The notes below the pieces were generated by a model. That model saw only the letters and a list, made by a program, of their open reading frames with translations. It ran no database searches and had not been told where the DNA came from. Positions 6,353-8,029 of a stretch of 8,029 nt of DNA are shown one piece after another (within the stretch, counting starts at the first letter, position 1; every line of letters begins with the position of its first letter). The stretch comes from Betaproteobacteria bacterium (GTDB taxonomy: Bacteria > Pseudomonadota > Gammaproteobacteria > Burkholderiales > SG8-41), in assembly GCA_021300125.1 (NCBI GenBank), contig JAJTHX010000284.1, positions 1 to 8,029 on the forward strand, read 5' to 3'. The position numbers and the translations under genes are program-made.

Positions 6353-7522
6353 TCAGGCCTGCACTTGCAGCACCAGGCCCTTCAAATACTCCCCCTCCGG
6401 AAAATTCATCACCACCGGGTGATCCGCCGAGGCGTGCAGCCAGTGTTCGATGCGCGCATCGACACCCGCATCGAGCGCAGCACCCGCGATGATTTTCTGG
6501 AACAGGTCGGGGCTGACGCCACCGGAGCAGGAATAGGTCATCAGCCGGCCGCCGGTGTTGAGCAGCTTGAATGCGAGCAGATTGATATCCTTGTAGGCGC
6601 GCGCGGCTTTTTCGGCATGGGCCGCGGTCGGGGCGAACTTCGGCGGGTCGAGCACGATCAAGTCGAACTTGCGCCCTGCATCGCGGAATTTACGCAGGCT
6701 CTGGAACACGTCGGCCTCAAGCCACTCGGCGCCTGACAAGCGGTTGCGCGCGGCATTGGCCTGCGCCGCAGCCAGTGCCGGGCCGGAGCTGTCGATGGCG
6801 GTCACCGACGTCGCCCCGCCGGCGAGCGCATTCAGCGCGAAACCGCCGCTGTAGCAGAAGCAGTCGAGCACCGCCTTGCCCTTGGCCAGCCCGCGCAGCA
6901 GCCCGCGGTTGTCGCGCTGGTCGAGGTAGAAGCCGGTCTTGTGGCCCTGCTCGGCATCCACAGCAAATTCGAGGCCGTGTTCGCGCACTGTCAGCGGTCC
7001 GGCCGCAGCCTCGCCGCGCAGCAGCCCGGATTGCGACGGCAGGCCTTCGAGTTCGCGCACATCGGCGTCCGAGCGTTCGATCACGCGGGCAATGCCGGGC
7101 AATGCGGCCAGCGCATCGGCAATCGCGCCGCGCCAGCGTTCGGCGCCGGCGCTCAAGAGCTGCAGCACCACGCTGTCGGCATAACGGTCGGCGACCACAC
7201 CGGGCAGGCCGTCGGATTCGCCGTGGATGAGGCGCACGCCTTCATCCGCTGCGGCCTGGCGCAGCGCGGCGGCGTGGCGGATGCGTTCGGCAAAAAACGC
7301 GGCGTCGATGTCGCGCGGGGTCCAGTCCCAGACGCGGGCGCGGATCTGCGAATCGGGGCTGTAGGCGGCGACACCGAGAAACACACCGTCAGCCGATTGC
7401 AGTGCGACGCTGTCACCGAGCTTCAGCTGGCCTTCGACTTTGGCGATGGCGCCGGAAAAGATCCAGGGATGGTGGCGCTTCAGGGATTTTTCGCGGCCGG
7501 GTTTGAGTATCAGGACAGGCAC
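6353..7522 (-). CDS. rlmI: RlmI-type 23S rRNA (cytosine-5) methyltransferase
   Basis: This is a SAM-dependent class I methyltransferase of about 389 residues. The E. coli family member RlmI makes m5C1962 in 23S rRNA. An N-terminal PUA-like domain begins LILKPGREKSLKRHHPW. The middle linker has GHKTGFYLDQRDNR (193-206). The Rossmann fold then shows LDCFCYSGGF (motif I, 219-228) and LIVLDPPKFA (motif IV, 288-297), followed by the catalytic-type Cys in YSCSGG (330-335). I chose the GTG at 7522 because GGAG lies five bases upstream and the protein then starts like RlmI. An ATG at 7570 would add 16 residues with no family counterpart and would overlap the upstream ATPase gene by 26 bases. With the GTG start the gap to the ATPase gene is 22 bases, so they may be cotranscribed. 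Confidence 0.92.
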   Translation of the reverse strand: MPVLILKPGREKSLKRHHPWIFSGAIAKVEGQLKLGDSVALQSADGVFLGVAAYSPDSQIRARVWDWTPRDIDAAFFAERIRHAAALRQAAADEGVRLIHGESDGLPGVVADRYADSVVLQLLSAGAERWRGAIADALAALPGIARVIERSDADVRELEGLPSQSGLLRGEAAAGPLTVREHGLEFAVDAEQGHKTGFYLDQRDNRGLLRGLAKGKAVLDCFCYSGGFALNALAGGATSVTAIDSSGPALAAAQANAARNRLSGAEWLEADVFQSLRKFRDAGRKFDLIVLDPPKFAPTAAHAEKAARAYKDINLLAFKLLNTGGRLMTYSCSGGVSPDLFQKIIAGAALDAGVDARIEHWLHASADHPVVMNFPEGEYLKGLVLQVQA

Positions 7523-7527
7523 AGGGG

Positions 7528-7531
7528 CTCC
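7528..7531 (-). promoter_or_regulatory. Ribosome binding site supporting the rlmI GTG start
   Basis: GGAG on the minus strand lies five bases before the GTG at 7522. It supports this non-ATG start over the ATG at 7570. Confidence 0.6.
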
Positions 7532-7544
7532 GGGGTAACAGGAT

Positions 7545-8029
7545 TCAGGCTGCAGGTCGCGATGGCGCACGGTAAAGGCGCTTGACGGCTTCGGTCACCA
7601 CCACATACCCGGCAACGATCAGCAGCGAGGCCGCCAGCAGCGGCCAGGGCAGGGGCACGAAGCCGAACAGCGCGGCGACCGGCGGCAGGTAGGGCAGCGC
7701 CACGGCCAGCAGCGCCACTGCGGCGGCGGCCCCGGCCAGCAGCGCGCCGGGACGGCTCGCCAGCGCGGGTCCGCGGGTACGCAACAGCAGCACCACCGCC
7801 AGTTCAGTGAGCAGCGATACCACGAACCAGGCAGTCTGGAACAGGCTTTCACCGGCGTCGAACCAGTGCAGCAGGATGACAAATGCCAGCAGGTCGAACA
7901 GCGTGCTGACCAGGCCGAACACCACCATGAAGCGGCCGACCGCGCGGGCATCCCATTGCTGCGGCACCCGCAACTGCGCCGGGTCCACCCGGTCGGTGGC
8001 GATCGCCAGCGCCGGCAGGTCGGAGAGAA
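7545..8029 (-). CDS. MgtA-type P-type ATPase, C-terminal fragment (5' end beyond the window)
   Basis: This is a partial gene of 160 visible residues plus stop; the N-terminal part lies beyond the right edge. The fragment opens with LSDLPALAIATDRVDP, the conserved segment in the membrane domain of P-type ATPases of the magnesium-importing class (MgtA/MgtB). It continues with RFMVVFGLVSTLFDLLAF and FQTAWFVVSLLTELAVVLLLR, which match the late transmembrane helices of that class. Two more hydrophobic helices and a short basic tail end the protein. Catalytic parts (the DKTGT phosphorylation loop and nucleotide site) are outside the window and cannot be checked. Mg2+ is the likely substrate, though related transporters carry other cations. 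No operator palindrome is seen near it, so I do not link it to the zinc locus. Confidence 0.85.
   Translation of the reverse strand, partial: LSDLPALAIATDRVDPAQLRVPQQWDARAVGRFMVVFGLVSTLFDLLAFVILLHWFDAGESLFQTAWFVVSLLTELAVVLLLRTRGPALASRPGALLAGAAAAVALLAVALPYLPPVAALFGFVPLPWPLLAASLLIVAGYVVVTEAVKRLYRAPSRPAA

Noticed and set aside
7523..7570. Longer rlmI reading from the ATG at 7570
   Set aside because: It adds 16 residues without family counterpart and overlaps the ATPase gene, whereas the GTG at 7522 has a good ribosome site.

Overview
The window is GC-rich and densely coded, and it looks like a proteobacterial chromosome. I favour a betaproteobacterium or a related gammaproteobacterium, because of the Gram-negative TonB/ExbB/ExbD machinery, the RlmI and YidD genes and the overall style. 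The exact taxon cannot be read from the sequence.

Most of the window (about 1-6070) is one minus-strand locus that I interpret as a zinc (or related divalent metal) acquisition and zinc-sparing module. In transcription order it encodes: a secreted DUF4198 protein (5267-5998), a siderophore-type TonB-dependent outer-membrane receptor (3052-5199), ExbB (2366-3052), ExbD (1935-2369), a Fur-family regulator best read as Zur (1342-1809), a ZIP-family metal permease (507-1280) and a left-edge fragment of a HisI-like protein (from 517). The HisI-like gene is absent from a simple ATG-to-stop reading because it runs off the edge. The receptor, exbB and exbD genes overlap by one and four bases, and the ZIP and HisI-like genes overlap by eleven, so translation is probably coupled.

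A 15-bp palindrome of the form YGCAA-N5-TTGCR occurs three times in non-coding DNA. One copy lies just upstream of the ZIP gene. The other two flank a good sigma70-like promoter upstream of the DUF4198 gene. This is the geometry expected of repression by the locally encoded Fur-family protein. The model is that under metal starvation the receptor imports a metal or metal complex across the outer membrane with ExbBD energy, the DUF4198 protein handles metal in the periplasm, ZIP carries it into the cytoplasm, and the HisI-like protein is a co-regulated paralog of a zinc enzyme. By eye that paralog has lost all three zinc-binding cysteines.

To the right are ordinary genes. A stand-alone yidD (6104-6334, plus strand) diverges from the metal locus. 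Facing it are rlmI, a 23S rRNA methyltransferase (6353-7522, minus strand, probable GTG start), and the C-terminal part of an MgtA-type P-type ATPase cut by the right edge (7545-8029, minus strand). I see no tRNA, rRNA, CRISPR array, insertion sequence or attachment site, and there is no gene-free stretch longer than 300 bases.
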